Shown: positions 23,181-34,730 of the stretch, one piece after another | How positions within the stretch are numbered: position 1 is the first letter of the stretch | Layout of the letters: every line of letters starts with the position of its first letter | Source of the DNA: Eutreptiella sp. 'Long Island Sound 2002' | Lineage: Eukaryota; Euglenozoa; Euglenophyceae; Eutreptiales; Eutreptiaceae | Direction of reading: 5' to 3' | DNA length: 64,000 nucleotides | Assembly: GCA_964036045.1 (NCBI GenBank) | Contig: OZ038378.1 | Coordinates: 37,883,228-37,947,227, forward strand | Made by a program: the position numbers and the translations under genes | Notes under the pieces: model-generated | Told to the model about the DNA's origin: nothing | The model's input: the letters and a program-made list of their open reading frames with translations, nothing else | Databases searched by the model: none

Positions 23181-24107
23181 GAGATGCCTTCCGCCTGGTC
23201 ATGGCAGAGAACATGGCACCGTGGCTCCGGGTGTTCTCTACCTCCCGGTGGTTAATCGGGGGTGACTGGGAGAGGTTTGCCGGCGCGTGGCGCCCCTAGC
23301 TGGAGGGGCAGTTTCTTCTGGAGGAGACGTTCCACCTGCCGCAGCCACCCAGTGTGTCGCCGGTCCGGCTAGCCGCCCTTGCGGTCGCTGTGGCGAAGGC
23401 GGTCCCAAAAGCGCAGCCGAAGCCACCGGCCTCCCCCAACAGTTTGGCAACTACTCCAACATCAGGGTAGTGCTGCGGCACTTCGGGCGGGGGCTATCCA
23501 CGGAGCAGCGTGGGTCATGCGAGCTCAACGTGTGCCCCTGGTCTAAGCTGGAGGGGGCAGGCCATTGCACGTGGTGGGCCGGCAAACACTTGAGGCCCCG
23601 CCGCTTCCACCCCAAGGACCTCCTGGACCACATGGCGAAAGACCATGGATTGGACCCGGCTCAACGTGAGCAAGCGGAGGCCATGATCAAAGGCGTCATG
23701 CTTGGAGGAGTGGCGGGGGCCCTCGCGGTGGCCAAGGCTGGATCGAAGGCGCTCGCGTTGCCCGCGGGAGTCCATCCCTCGGGAACCAAGAAGTGTCATC
23801 GTCGGCGACGTCGAGTGGACCTTGCGTGTTTGCAGCGGTGACTTCAACAGGGAGCATGGGAGCAGGCACGGGTTTGGCTCGCAGCGGGGCCCCGCGGACT
23901 TGTGCAGCGTCCCGTGGAGCGCGCCCGGCGGCGATTTCCTCAGCGGGTGGGCGGCAGAGGTCGGAGTCCGGTCGGGCTGCGGGATCGTCGCGCCCGCCGC
24001 CTACACCAGGTGCAGGCGGCCCTCCTCCTTCCGGCGAACCCGACCCTGCTCATGATCCGGGTCCACCGGCGCTGCCGTGAAGAGATCCCGCCTCTAACGC
24101 CCGGACT
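23181..24107 (+). pseudogene. LINE copy 2, zinc-finger-like and linker region
   Basis: Coding continues through 23181-23841 with one frame change near 23440. Residues encoded at about 23520-23655 read C-x10-C, then about 24 residues on H-x4-H (VCPW...GHC...LLDHMAKDH). That resembles the C2H2/CCHC-like fingers placed N-terminal to the enzymatic domains in several LINE clades. A Pro/Arg-rich, probably disordered stretch follows to about 24100, just ahead of the endonuclease. The zinc-finger call rests on motif spacing alone, and the first Cys pair is unusually wide. Confidence 0.45.
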
Positions 24108-24862
24108 GCAGTGTCTTGGAACGTCCGAGGCTCGATGCGTGGTGACAGCGTGCCCACGGCCCCGGGTATGCTCGACAATGAGGCGGTTGCGGCGGGCGAT
24201 TTGAAGGCCGAAGGTGCCATTCTGGGTCTCTGACGGGCCTGTAGGACCCCTAGGGCATGGTACATATGGATAATCAATGGCGTCACCATGGATACCATGC
24301 ATTCGTGGGGGGTCAATCCCGAGGCGGCGTCGGTGGCGGCAGTGCGTTGCGGCCTCTTGATTGCCCTTCGAGCGGACGTGTTCGCTGCCGAGGAGGTCGA
24401 GACGTGGTTGATATCGTGCCGGGCAAGGCCATGGCCCTCGATGCGGTGACCGCAGGTGGGACGCTTACGATCGTCAACATTCACGGCCCGGGCAGTGGCG
24501 GTGACTCCTGGGCGTCTAAGGCGTCCTTCCGGGCTGACGTGGCCATGTATGTGGCGGCCAAGAGCCCAGGGGGCACAAGGTCAGTATTCATTTGGGGGGA
24601 CTTGAATGTGTGGCTGGAGTCCCCAGGGCACCCCACCACGAGGAGGTTCACGTCCCTGCGGCGCCAGTGTGGGTTCCTGAGGGCAGGGGGCGTGGCGGAG
24701 GAGGATCGGTAGCCTACGCGGGCGTTTCATAAGCTGGACTCTTTCCTACTCGACGCGCCGCAGGTCCCGTGGACGATGCGCGAACGCCCGCACCTGGTGC
24801 CGAGGACGTCTCCTGCGTCGCTGGGATCTGGTCATGACCCAGTGGTACCGAGCATCCCGCTG
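24108..24862 (+). pseudogene. APE-type endonuclease domain of LINE copy 2 (broken)
   Basis: The domain opens with VSWNVRG (about 24111-24131), matching the N-terminal Asn motif of apurinic-endonuclease-like LINE nucleases. After a stop and frameshift it continues with LTIVNIHGPG (about 24466-24495), FIWGDLNVWL (about 24589-24618; the GDxN catalytic motif), HKLDSFLLD (about 24729-24755; the DxxL/V motif) and SGHDPVV (24827-24847). The last should be SDH: a GGT codon at 24830-24832 replaces the expected GAT/GAC, so the Asp before the catalytic His is Gly. A TAG at 24710-24712 also interrupts the frame. The intact enzyme would nick chromosomal target DNA to prime reverse transcription. Confidence 0.85.
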
Positions 24863-25089
24863 GCAGTGGCTGCCAAGGAGAGGATGACGTGGCTGGCCTA
24901 TTTGCACGCTCATGGCAGGCTGCACGCCATACGTCTGGTCTTACCGGGAGTTCGCGAAGCGGCGGTGGCAGTGCTGCGGAAGCCTTATGTTGATCCAATG
25001 CTTCGGAGGTGGCTCTGTTTGATCACGACACTGCAACCCTTGGCACATCGGAGGTTCAGGCGGTGTTTGACCTCCTCTATGCCTTCTGT

Positions 25090-26560
25090 GACGTGGTGTC
25101 GCGAGTGACAGGGGTGCGCATGCCGTCGGGTATGGACCCGTAGTATCCGTATGGGCAAGTGGAGACGGAGGCGTCTTTGTCACAGGTCCTCACGGATGAG
25201 CAGGCCCTTGCGTGGCGTGCCCACGAGCTTTGGAAACGGGATGCGGCGAGTGCAGGGCTCGCATCCAGGGAGGCGACTGCCCTGCTGCCGCACCTCTGGC
25301 AGGCCGACCCCGACTTGTCCCCCGCCACCATGGAGGACTTGCGCGCTGCTTTGGACCAGTGGCTGCAGCAGCTAGAATGTGGTGTTGAGCAGCATATGGG
25401 TGTCCTCAGGTGCAACCGGCGCGGTTGCATCAAGGACTATTGGCGGAGCAAAATGCCGGGTCTACAGCTCCGCTCGACGGCGATCTGCGGGGCTATCAAT
25501 GTCGTGAGCTACGCCCCCTCCGGCCTGTGGTCGGTACGTGTCCAGGAATCGGAGCGAGTGCTCATTGAAGCCTCGGAGGTCATTGGGGAAGTCCAGAGGT
25601 ACTGGGAGGCCCTGTATGCCAAGAGGCCGGTGAACCTACGGGCCTTTGAAAGGGTGGTCCGGGCCCATCTCCCTCGGGGTGTACCATATGAGTTGAGGTC
25701 GGTATAGGTCTACACCCTACAAGACCTCAAGGACGCCGTGAAGTAGGCCGTTGCGGACGACAAGGCGCCGGGATCCAATAGGGTCCCGACTACCCTTATC
25801 GCAGAGCTACCCTAGCCGGTACAAGGGCTCCCGGTGCACGCCTACCGGGCCATCCTCTGTCGTGCGGAAGTCCCGGAATCGTGGCACGAGGCCATCATTT
25901 GGCTGATGCCCAAGGGCACGGCCACGGGGGACTTGCATGCATACAGGCTTGTAGCGTTGGGGCAACAGGACGTGAGAATGCTTATGACACTGCTCATGAG
26001 GAGGTTAACAGCAGCCTTGGCTCGTAAGGGGTTGGCCACATACTGGCAGCTTGCAGCCATGCTGGGCTCAACGGCGGCGGCTCCGTTGTTTGTTGCCCAG
26101 CACAGACTGCAGCGGGGACAAGAGGAGAATCATGTCCTGGCCTTTGATGTCTCCAAGGCTTTCGACGCACCCCCACATGGGACATTGGCTCTCCTCCTAC
26201 GCCACATGGGGGTCCCAAAGGAGCTCATTAAGCTCTTCCATACCCTTAGTTGCGGCTCCACAGTGCGCATCGTCGTCGCGCATGGCCCCACTCCGAGCCT
26301 CCGCATCCACCGAGGCTTGAGGCAAGGCAGTGCGGAAAGTGCCGTGCTCCACCTCCTCCTCTTGGAGCCCCTTTTGCGGAGCCTTGCCTGCAAAGCCCAA
26401 GGGGATGCCCGCCACGCTGTGCCACCCCTGGTACAAGAGTATTGTGACAACGTCTTGCTGATAGCGCACTCCTTACCGCAGTTCTTGGAGTACACAGCGG
26501 CAATCGCACAGTACTTGACAGACATGGGCATGCCCTCAACGTCCGCAAGTGTGCGGATGC
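25090..26560 (+). pseudogene. Reverse transcriptase domain of LINE copy 2 (broken)
   Basis: One frame from about 25090 carries a helical linker (25159-25704) and then the RT blocks: KAPGSNRVP (about 25762-25788), SWHEAIIWLMPKG (about 25879-25917), YRLVALGQQDVR (25942-25977), FDVSKAFD (26143-26166), GLRQGSAES (about 26313-26339) and YCDN (26440-26451). Asn replaces the second catalytic Asp (AAC at 26449-26451). In-frame TAGs sit at about 25705, 25744 and 25813. A 1-base deletion just after the MGM motif (about 26531) shifts the frame relative to copy 1. The fold and motif order are those of a LINE RT. Confidence 0.9.
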
Positions 26561-28240
26561 CACCACCGCTCACATCCCCTCAATCATGGTGTACGTGGAC
26601 CCTAGCGATGCAGCGACTCCGTGGGTCTGTCTAGAAGCCAAGAGTACGGTGCCGTACCTCGGCCTCCGGCTGGATCGCACAAGAATCGCGTCCATGAAGG
26701 AGAAGCATGTACTCCGATGCGAAGCTCTCCTGGGCTGGTGCAAGAACACCCTGGGACCAACGTCGGTACCCCATGAGGTGATGGCAGCTGTGGTGGGTGG
26801 CATTGTGCGGTACACAGCGCCGTACCTCTGGGACATGGCGGAGGTAGTGGTGCCGTTGAATGCTGCCATCAAGACTGCGGCCTTGCAGGTTGAAAACCTA
26901 CCCGAAGACGTGTCCAACGTGGCGTTGTGGGCTGATAAGGGGCTCAAGTTGGCGGATGTCCGGGAGCTGTGCGGTGACTCCGTACTAGTAACCTTGGCTC
27001 AACTCGCCCACCATCGCTCGGCTGTGGTCCGAAGTGAGCTGAGAGCAATGCTCGGAGATCTGCACACGCCATACGGGTTGTGCGGAAAATTCCCGGTTCC
27101 CTCCACGGGCGTTTGCGTTACATGAAGTAGACACATGGGTCGACTGAGTGCTCAGAGCGATGGGGACGTTGCGAGTAGGACTCCTCATGCCGTCATCGGT
27201 GTACTCGTGCATGCACGCCCATCTGCCGCAGGTGCAATGCGGTGGAATGAGGTGGGCGACCCGGTCCTACACCTTCAAGGGTAGAGACATTTGTGTGTTG
27301 TCTGGGCCCCGCACGGACGCGGTAGTGAGGTCCCTTACGGATCCGGTGAATGACCTTCTGCACGCGCGGCTTCCGTGCCATGAACCTGGTTATTGGGCCG
27401 TGCAGCTACGGGAGTGTCACGAGGACCACCTGCATCTGCTCCATACGGGGGTTGGGCCCACAAAGCTGGACCACGTGTGGTTCACGGGTCTCTAGGTGGT
27501 CTTCCAGTCCCAGATGCCCAGTCCCCTGACTCATCGCCTACTACACACGGTGCGCCACAAAACAGCCAGCAAGCGCAGCAGGCAGTCTGCTGCCGGTGAT
27601 GCGTATGTGGTGGGCGGGTATAGGGACGACAAATGGAACCCGGACTGCCCCGTCCATGCCATTCGTGCGGTGGCCGCCCTGATGTACCTGCTGGGGGATG
27701 TCTTCGACGGTGAGCGGCAACGAGACGATCCGGCATCGGTCCCCCTGCTTACGCCGCATACCAGGGGTGGCCTTAGCCCTCCGCCTCTGTGGGTTGTATG
27801 CGGGAGGCCCGCGTATGACAGGGCATGCAAAGCGATGTGGGGGCGGGAGGAGTGGGCAATAGTCGTGCTGCTGCTGTCAGGCCCTGCCCTAGATGCCGAT
27901 GAAAGCCCAGTCCCAGAGGTTGTCCGGCTAGACAAAGCACCGCATGATCCACCTGTCGCAGTCACTTCGCTACGCGACAGTGGGGCAGTAAAGCAAGGCA
28001 TTGTGGTGGTGTTCCAGCTGCCCCGCTCCACGGCCGTGTGGGGGGCACAATATACCACAGTCCTTGACGCCATCAAGTCCATTTGCGGGGGGGGATGTGC
28101 ACTAGCGGCCGCATGCTATGTATCGGCCGAATGCTGTTCTTTCACCGGAGTTGACGGAGTTCAATGTGGAGTCACTGGGGAGGGCCGTGAGGAGCCCCCG
28201 TTCGGACGTAGCGTGGCTGGAGCCCCACCGGTAGTGTTGG
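26561..28240 (+). pseudogene. Thumb and post-RT region of LINE copy 2
   Basis: Coding continues in the shifted frame at 26586-27110 (PYLGLRLDRTR; helical EVMAAVVGGIVR). A 1-base insertion near 27108 then shifts it again. The ancestral TGA shared with copy 1 is at 27144-27146. The reading frame runs on from 27148 through TAG at about 27493 and stays open to about 28100. This copy has the cleaner version of the segment that in copy 1 is broken near 1776-1860. No named domain is recognised between the RT thumb and RNase H. Confidence 0.6.
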
Positions 28241-28690
28241 GTGCCCGCGGCGGCGAAGGTCACGTCGTCCAATGCCTCTCCCCCCCGAAGACAGGGCCAC
28301 AAACGTGGCAGGGGCGAGTCATGGTGTTGCCACGTGGACAATCGCCATCCGCGGCACGGTCCCGGAGGCGGAGATCAATGGGGTGGCAGCGTACCTGCTC
28401 CACACCCCCCCTGTCTGGCCACGCAGTGCATGTTGTGGATGCCTCCATCATAGGGGTGCACCTGCGCAGGGCATAGGAGGGCCCATACCGCGGCATCAAA
28501 GGGCCGACCTCCCATGTAGTCAACCAGCATGCGTTGAATTTGATCGTGGAGGGCCTGCGGCGGCTGCTGTGCGAAATTGGGGGCCCCTACCACTGGGTGG
28601 TGCGGCAGAGCTCGCACTTGGCAGCAGTCCCGCTGGAGGAACCGGACTTGGCTGCGGCCCATGTGAAGCCCCCCCCCGTGCATCTCCTGT
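28240..28690 (+). pseudogene. RNase H domain of LINE copy 2 (frameshifted)
   Basis: Three pieces in order match an RNase H fold: PEAEINGVAAYLL (about 28361-28400; conserved Glu and following helix), HAVHVVDASIIGVHL (about 28424-28468; the 'xxDS' strand with a catalytic Asp), then EGLRRLL...YHWVVRQSSH...EEPDLAAA (about 28546-28665; resembling the C-terminal WV..H....E.AD block). A +1 frame change separates the first and second pieces, and TAG at 28474-28476 interrupts the second. The enzyme would degrade RNA in RNA/DNA hybrids. Most of this domain is deleted in copy 1. Assignment is by motif order, not by alignment. Confidence 0.6.
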
Positions 28691-30596
28691 TACCAAAGGA
28701 GCACGCAACCCTCTTGGTGCCTAGGGACGATGGGGTGCTTGAACCGCATGTGCCCTCGATGCAAGTTCTCCAGCACGTCAGCCAGATGGAGTGGCGCTCG
28801 TTGGTGGCGCGCACCAGGGACCACACGCCGTTGGCCGCTGCATGTGAAGCTGTGCCTCTGCCAACGGTGCATCATGGCCCTACGCACCGAGACCTGCTGC
28901 AGGCGCGGGACGTCCTCCTCCCTACCATGCAAGTCACGCGACGGTGGCGGCAAAAGGTTACACGCACGGAGATTCCGGCGCATCTGTGTATCTTCTATCG
29001 GGGGCCCGAAGAGGACACGGGCCTTATGGGCATCATTTGTGCAAGGGACGAAGCGGTCGCGCGACTCATATGTGCAACAGTTCAGGAGTTCACTGCGGAC
29101 GTGCCCCTGGCGGACAAAGCGATGGAGTTCATGTCTTGGAAAGTACACGGTTGCAGCTCAACGGAGTCCCTAATGAGAGGCGTCGTCCCAGGAGACCTTA
29201 AACGGCTCTTCGTGACGGTGACGGCGGCGTTGTCCCGTGGCCCTGCGAAGCCCAAGCTATTAGTGGAGGACATGATCCAGATTGGGGAAGATGTCTACGC
29301 CCGGACGAATCATCGGCTCACTTAGATCATGCAACTGCCGATGCGTGATCGGAGGAAGGCCGTATATGCATTCCTGCGGGGTGATACCCCCTTCTGTCCG
29401 GCTGGGAGGGTAAGGCAGCTGCCGCCGTGGAACCCTTTCGATGGCCTTCCCGACAACCTGCAGGCGACCTTACAAAGGGCACCGCTGCATGCGTTGTTGG
29501 TGTCCAGGTCGTACATCACACATGATGAGGCCATGTCCACGTTTCCCCAGTGGATGGCGGCGGCGGCGCAGGCCTTTTGCTAATGGATCGAATGCTGGGT
29601 AGCCCATGAGCATCCCGCATTCCGGGAGCGGTCCCGTACGGTGTCCGCACAGTCCTGGGCCACAATCCGTGGTACCATGGTACGCGACTCGGACGGTCAT
29701 GGCGAACCCTAGCTTCAGGTGTTCCCAAACCATCCGGCTGTCGGGAACATCATGGGCTGGCCCCGTGAAGTGCTGGCAGTCCTCGAACAACCATTGTGCT
29801 CCCGCCCAGCTTTGGCGGTGGCCACCGTGCTGGATGTGGGGGTGCTGTGGCGGTCTGACCGGCTGTTATAGAGGATCATTCCGGTGGCAGAGGGACAAAG
29901 ATCAATGGCTCTTCTGGTGGGGTCCAAGCAGCTTGCGCTGATCCAGGGGGACGACGCACAGCGACACATCACGGAGGTGCTGCTATCTCCGCCGGAGGGA
30001 GACGACAACGTGGCTGCAAGCGCCCGTCACACGTTGGCTGCCTTAGGCCTGGAGCCAGTGGTCGAGGCTCGGTTAGGAGGACAGCGCATGGTGGTCGCGT
30101 CAACCCTGAGCCCCGGACCGGCCGGGATGCATGTCGTCGGCGACATCGCGCAGCACTATGGGTGGAAGCTCCTCGGGATGGGCAAATAGAGTCTCAGGGT
30201 AGTGCGGTTCCCCCGGCTACTCGAGCACCTCCCGGGGAAGTTGGACGGACAGTCAGTTCTTGTCACGGTGTCCACGTGGGACCAGGCGGAGCGCAGCCTG
30301 CCCCGTAGTGCCACTGCACGTGCACTGGCTCGTTCGCTTCTCCACCACCAGGAGGCTTGCAATGCTGTGTGGCAGGACCTGTGGTCGCAGTGTTGTGAAG
30401 GTGCCTATGTTCCATCGCGGTCGATTCTCGGACTACAATGCTGCGGGTGCGAAGAGACAGCGCCAGTATGGGGGCATCAGTGTGCCTCTGTCCCACTTTG
30501 TGGGTCGTGCCGAGAAAGTGCCGGCGGGGGGTGGCCCAAAGCCAGACGGGCGCTACGCCACTCGAGGCAACTGTCGTCGGTGCCTGGAAGGTGATT
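28691..30596 (+). pseudogene. Long C-terminal coding region of LINE copy 2
   Basis: The frame begun at 28534 is open to TAG at 29323-29325. Coding continues at 29329-29583, about 29600-29870, 29884-30187 and 30202-30594, with stops and one frame change. Near the end (about 30430-30520) a Cys/His cluster reads CCGCEETAPVWGHQC...LCGSC, a candidate zinc-binding site. A TAG at about 29869 is shared with copy 1; the TAA at about 29581 is private to this copy. The region adds about 600 residues after RNase H. I do not recognise a restriction-like endonuclease motif or any other known domain in it. Confidence 0.5.
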
Positions 30597-32940
30597 TAGC
30601 GCCATTGGCGGGGCGTCCGAGTGGATAGGGTGTGGTGCCCAAATGAACCGACAGCGCCACTGCCCATGCTGCTGTGGTGGGCTGCTCTGGATGGTGACTC
30701 GCGGGTTTCGGCTGTGGCATCACCGAGGACCTTGTGGGGAGGCTGCGGGCGTCGGGGGTGATGCGGCGTGACCAGATGCGAGGGTGGTGGACGGACCGGG
30801 TGTTGTCCGTCTCGTGGACGCGACAGCGGTGGTGGCTTTTGAGAAGTGGTCTCCTGCCGGCCTGTGTGTGCGGCAACGCCGGACGTTATGTGACGGCCAA
30901 CACGATGTGACAGGTCGTGCCGGCCCGATCATGAGCCGTACTGCCTCCGCACACGCGGTTCAGCTGGAGATGTAAGGCTTCGCCCGCCTGCCCCGGGTCG
31001 CCGCATACTAAAGTGAGGTGTCATGGGTTGTCCCGACCAGGGTAACAAGGCCCAAACCCGTGTAGTGTATTCCCTGGCACCAGGGTCTCTACTGGCGGCC
31101 CGGTTACGGCAGTCACGGGGGCTCACCCTTGGGTTACTCTAGAGGTTGGGTGATTGTGTTGGTATCCCTGTACCCGCGCCGCAGGGCTCAGTTGGGTGAT
31201 GGCTCGGCAGGACGCGCGGCGCGTGGGGCCGCAGCAGCATCCGCGGCGACGTGGATTGTATGGCGTGCTGCCAGCGGACGACGACTGATGCAGCCGAGGA
31301 GGCATTGGGACCGCCGGTGGGCCCCGGGGGGAAATTAGAGAGGGTGCGGGGGCGTCCCCTGGCCCCAAGACTAACTCAGGGAGGTATAGGGGCCACTCGC
31401 GGGTCCAGGGGACAATATGGTGGGTGTATCGGGGGACGAATGGCGGTACTAGGGTGTCCCTGTGACCCCTGGAACAACTTAGAGGGGGTAGTGGGGCATC
31501 CCTTGGCCCCTCAAACAAACTAGAGGGACCCTGCCTACGGGCGTGTACATAGCCTAACCATCTGACCTCTGCACACGACACTGGTGGCACGGCGACGAGT
31601 GCGGTGGCGGTCATGAACGTGGGGGAAGGCACCTGCGATAGTAGGCCATGGCCGCGGCGTGGCGGTATGGCCTGACGGCGGTGAGAATAGGCGGTGTGAC
31701 GTTGCGCAGGAAGCGGCTGTCTATCTATATGTAGACTACACGGTGGCAGCAGATGCACGGGACTGTATCGGCGGACTTTGCCGGGGGCACATGCCTGAGC
31801 GCCCTGTGCAGTATCGTAGTGCACTGAGACTGTATGAGAGGTCCAGGGGCTGAGGCACAAGCCTATGCTATAAGTAGGCATACCACATTGTCAGTGGATG
31901 CCGAACCTGCGCCCTGGGCGCTGCTGTGGTGGAGATGGCACAACCACGGGGGCTGGCCAATCAGTGCAAGTAAGGGTCAAGGGTAGGGGCAGGCCAATGT
32001 ATGTGGGCCAAATGAGGTGCACCTGGTTACCACGGCCCGGGGCGAACCTCTTGTGGGTACCCCTACCTCGGGTCGATAATCAAGCTACGGCACCCACCAG
32101 CCCCAATTCCAGCCAGCGATATTCACGAGTTGTGCCTCTCATGCTGCGGGGTGGCCGGCATCCCCCCTGAGAACCCTCGTGGTATATTGTATGTGGGCAT
32201 GTATAAATACCACGGGTTAGCTCAAGACATGGTCTTGGACAGCGGGTACCAAGCCTGTATAAATTTGGGGTATGAGGGGGATACACCGCGGGTGCAGCTC
32301 ATAGCTACTGGTGGCCATGGAGTATTATAGTGTGCTTGTATACAATACAGTAGCTCCGACTAGGGGGAGCCTGAGGTGGGCTTGAAGTACATGAGTCCTG
32401 AACGATGCGGACAAGGGGGCGATGCAGGCTGAGGGATAGGCGAGGCTGGAGCCCCCCAGAAACCCTGGCTGTGCGTCTTTGGACTTGTGCACATGCGCTG
32501 CCATTTGCGGGATGCACATGCCCCGAGGGGATGGACAGCCAACGGGCAGCAGGAATAGACACCGAGACGGGGCCAGCTCTTGCTTCGCCGCATGCGTGCT
32601 GCTTTGTTACTTGGTTGCTGCGTTGCACCCATACGATACGCCCTTGCTTTCTGCTTGTTGCTACGCCGCTGCATTGCCCTGCCTTGCCCCTTCACCCCCA
32701 GCGGTCCAACGGGCCAGCGCCCGTCGCCGTTGCTAATGCTAACGCTCTGCAGTTGCCATTGCCCCCAAAGCCTGGTTGGCCGGTATCCGCGGTCCTTTGG
32801 GTCCTCCGTCATGCTGTGGGCCACCTCAAGCAGCCCTTGGACCCACGAGATTGAGCAAGGTAGGAACCACCCGTTGGTGCGAGATGCCCGGTAACTCCAG
32901 TTCACAGCATGATAACTGATTATTACTATGACTATGACTA
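30597..32940 (+). other. 3' untranslated-like tail of LINE copy 2
   Basis: A GC-rich ~2.3-kb segment without a believable plus-strand frame. Around 31320-31530 several degenerate repeats of GGGGnnTCCCCTGGCCCC type occur about 60-70 bp apart. A minus-strand frame of 252 codons (31123-31881) is Pro/Arg-rich; in copy 1 the equivalent frame is cut to 211 codons, so I treat it as chance. Confidence 0.55.

Positions 32941-32991
<51 letters not shown>
32941..32991 (+). repeat. (CT)n microsatellite at 3' end of LINE copy 2
   Basis: About 25 CT units with a single G interruption at 32968. It occupies the same place as the tract at 6474-6517 in copy 1. Confidence 0.85.
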
Positions 32992-33479
32992 ATACATCCT
33001 CCAATCTACACCCCTCTCCCCAACTCTAGCTGGCTCTACCATACGGCTCTAAGGTAGTGGCGAAAGGTACCATTTGGTGCATACATGTGGCGTAACGGGC
33101 AAATCCGGGTCAAAAGAGGGTCAAAATGGGCTCATTTCACTTGTTGGTGCACCCTCAATCGTCCACTAGCACTTTTGGACAAATGCGGTTTTGACTCAAT
33201 TTTGGTCCATTTTTGGTTCAAAAGGGCCCTTTTTCTAGCTTTTGGTATTTTCCATGGCCCGAAATGCGTCATGTCGGGCTCAAAATGGGCTAAAAACACT
33301 TGTTTGAGCATTCCGAATGGTGCATATTGCTTTTGGAAAAGCGCTTTTTGACCCATTTTTGGTCCCAAATCGGCCCTTTTCAAGGCATTTTGGGATTTTC
33401 CATGGGCCAAAACGCGTCACCTATGCAGGATGGTACCGTCGAGTACGTCGAGATCGAGGAAGTCACACGTCACACAAAG

Positions 33480-34135
33480 GTGGGATTGCGGTGAAGCGAA
33501 AGCCACTCGCCAAACCACGAACAAAAAGATTGCCATGAGTGAGGTGGCGGAGGGGGGTTTTGATAGCATACCATTCACGAAACACCAAGGGGATCACGAT
33601 GAAGCGAATGCCACTTGCTCACATAAAAGGAGGTTGCCAAAAAGGGGGGAGCAGGGGGTGGTGGGGACATGAAAAACAGTATCATTACAAACTACTCAGC
33701 AAACATTGATGGGACGGTGGTGAAGCGAAAGCCATTTGCCAACACAAAAATAGATAGTACAAAAGGGGGGAGGGGCATAAAAAATAGCACCATCACAAAC
33801 TAAACAACAAACATCAATGGGATGGCTGTGAAGCGAAAGCCACGTGCCAACACAAAAAGAGATATCCAAGAAGGGGGGGGAGGGGGGGGGCATAGAAAAT
33901 AGTGTCATTACAAACCATTCAGCAATCCATGATTGGATCGCGGTGAAGGGAAAGCCACTTGCCGACACAAAAAGAGATAGTCAAAAAGGGGGGCTGGGGC
34001 ATAAAAACTAGTATCATTACAAACGATTAAGGTGGCATTGATGGGATCGCCGTTAGGCTAAAGCCACTTGCCAACTCAAAGAGAGGTCGCCAAAAACATA
34101 AAGCACAAAACAGTACCATTACAAGCCCGTCAACC
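33480..34135 (+). repeat. ~115-bp G-rich monomer block, array 2, unit 1
   Basis: Six monomers carry the GCGAAAGCC anchor, with G runs after each. The block aligns with 7001-7660 monomer for monomer. The G run at about 33872-33891 is shorter and differently interrupted than its counterpart at 7397-7425. Confidence 0.8.
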
Positions 34136-34730
34136 AACAGTGGTGGGATCTAGAATACTTTTTGGGAACTTGCACGGGCTACTATGTGTCAAAAACATGG
34201 TTTTGACCTGCTTTGGAGCCATTTGTGGTCCCAAGTCGGCCCATTTTGAAGGCCCTCTCGGCCTTGAGAAATTGCTCAACATGGGCTCCAAATGGACTCA
34301 TTCCACTTGTTTCTGCACCCCAAATACTCCAAAGGTATCTTTGGAAACGACATCTTGATCCATTTTTGATTGATTTTAGGTCCCAAAACATCCCATTTTC
34401 AAGGCATTTTGTGACTTAGGAGGGGCCAAAATGGCTTGCAATGGGCTTAAAATGGGCTCATTTCAGTTGTTTGGACACCCCAAATGGTCGCTGGTACATT
34501 TTGGAAAGAAGACATATTTGACCCATTTTTGATCCACTTTTTGTCCCCAAACATCCCATTTTCAAGGCGTTTTGGGGTTTTAGGAAGGCCAAAACGGGCC
34601 ACCACGACGTCCAAACGCGCTAGAAACCATTGTTGTGGCATTCCACGTGGTCGTTGATCATTTTTGAAAAAGGTGGGTTTCTTTTTTGTACCCGGTGGAC
34701 CTTATTGACCCATTTTGGCAGCCACCTCTT

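Larger units (their letters stand above)
22454..32991 (+). mobile_element. Non-LTR retrotransposon (LINE), copy 2, 5'-truncated, dead
   Basis: A ~10.5-kb LINE is embedded in the satellite. In order it has a gag-like segment with a zinc-finger-like motif, an APE-type endonuclease, reverse transcriptase, RNase H, a long C-terminal region, a noncoding tail and (CT)n. The 5' junction falls inside open coding sequence (frame open from 22456), so the copy is 5'-truncated, which is usual for target-primed reverse transcription. I see no convincing target-site duplication. Frameshifts, stops and two catalytic-residue changes make it inactive. It is the more complete of the two copies and fills in the RNase H region that copy 1 lost. 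Confidence 0.88.

Noticed and set aside
31123-31881. 252-codon minus-strand frame in the LINE 3' tail
   Set aside because: Pro/Arg-rich, antisense to a GC-rich noncoding tail, and shortened to 211 codons by changes in copy 1 (4658-5293).
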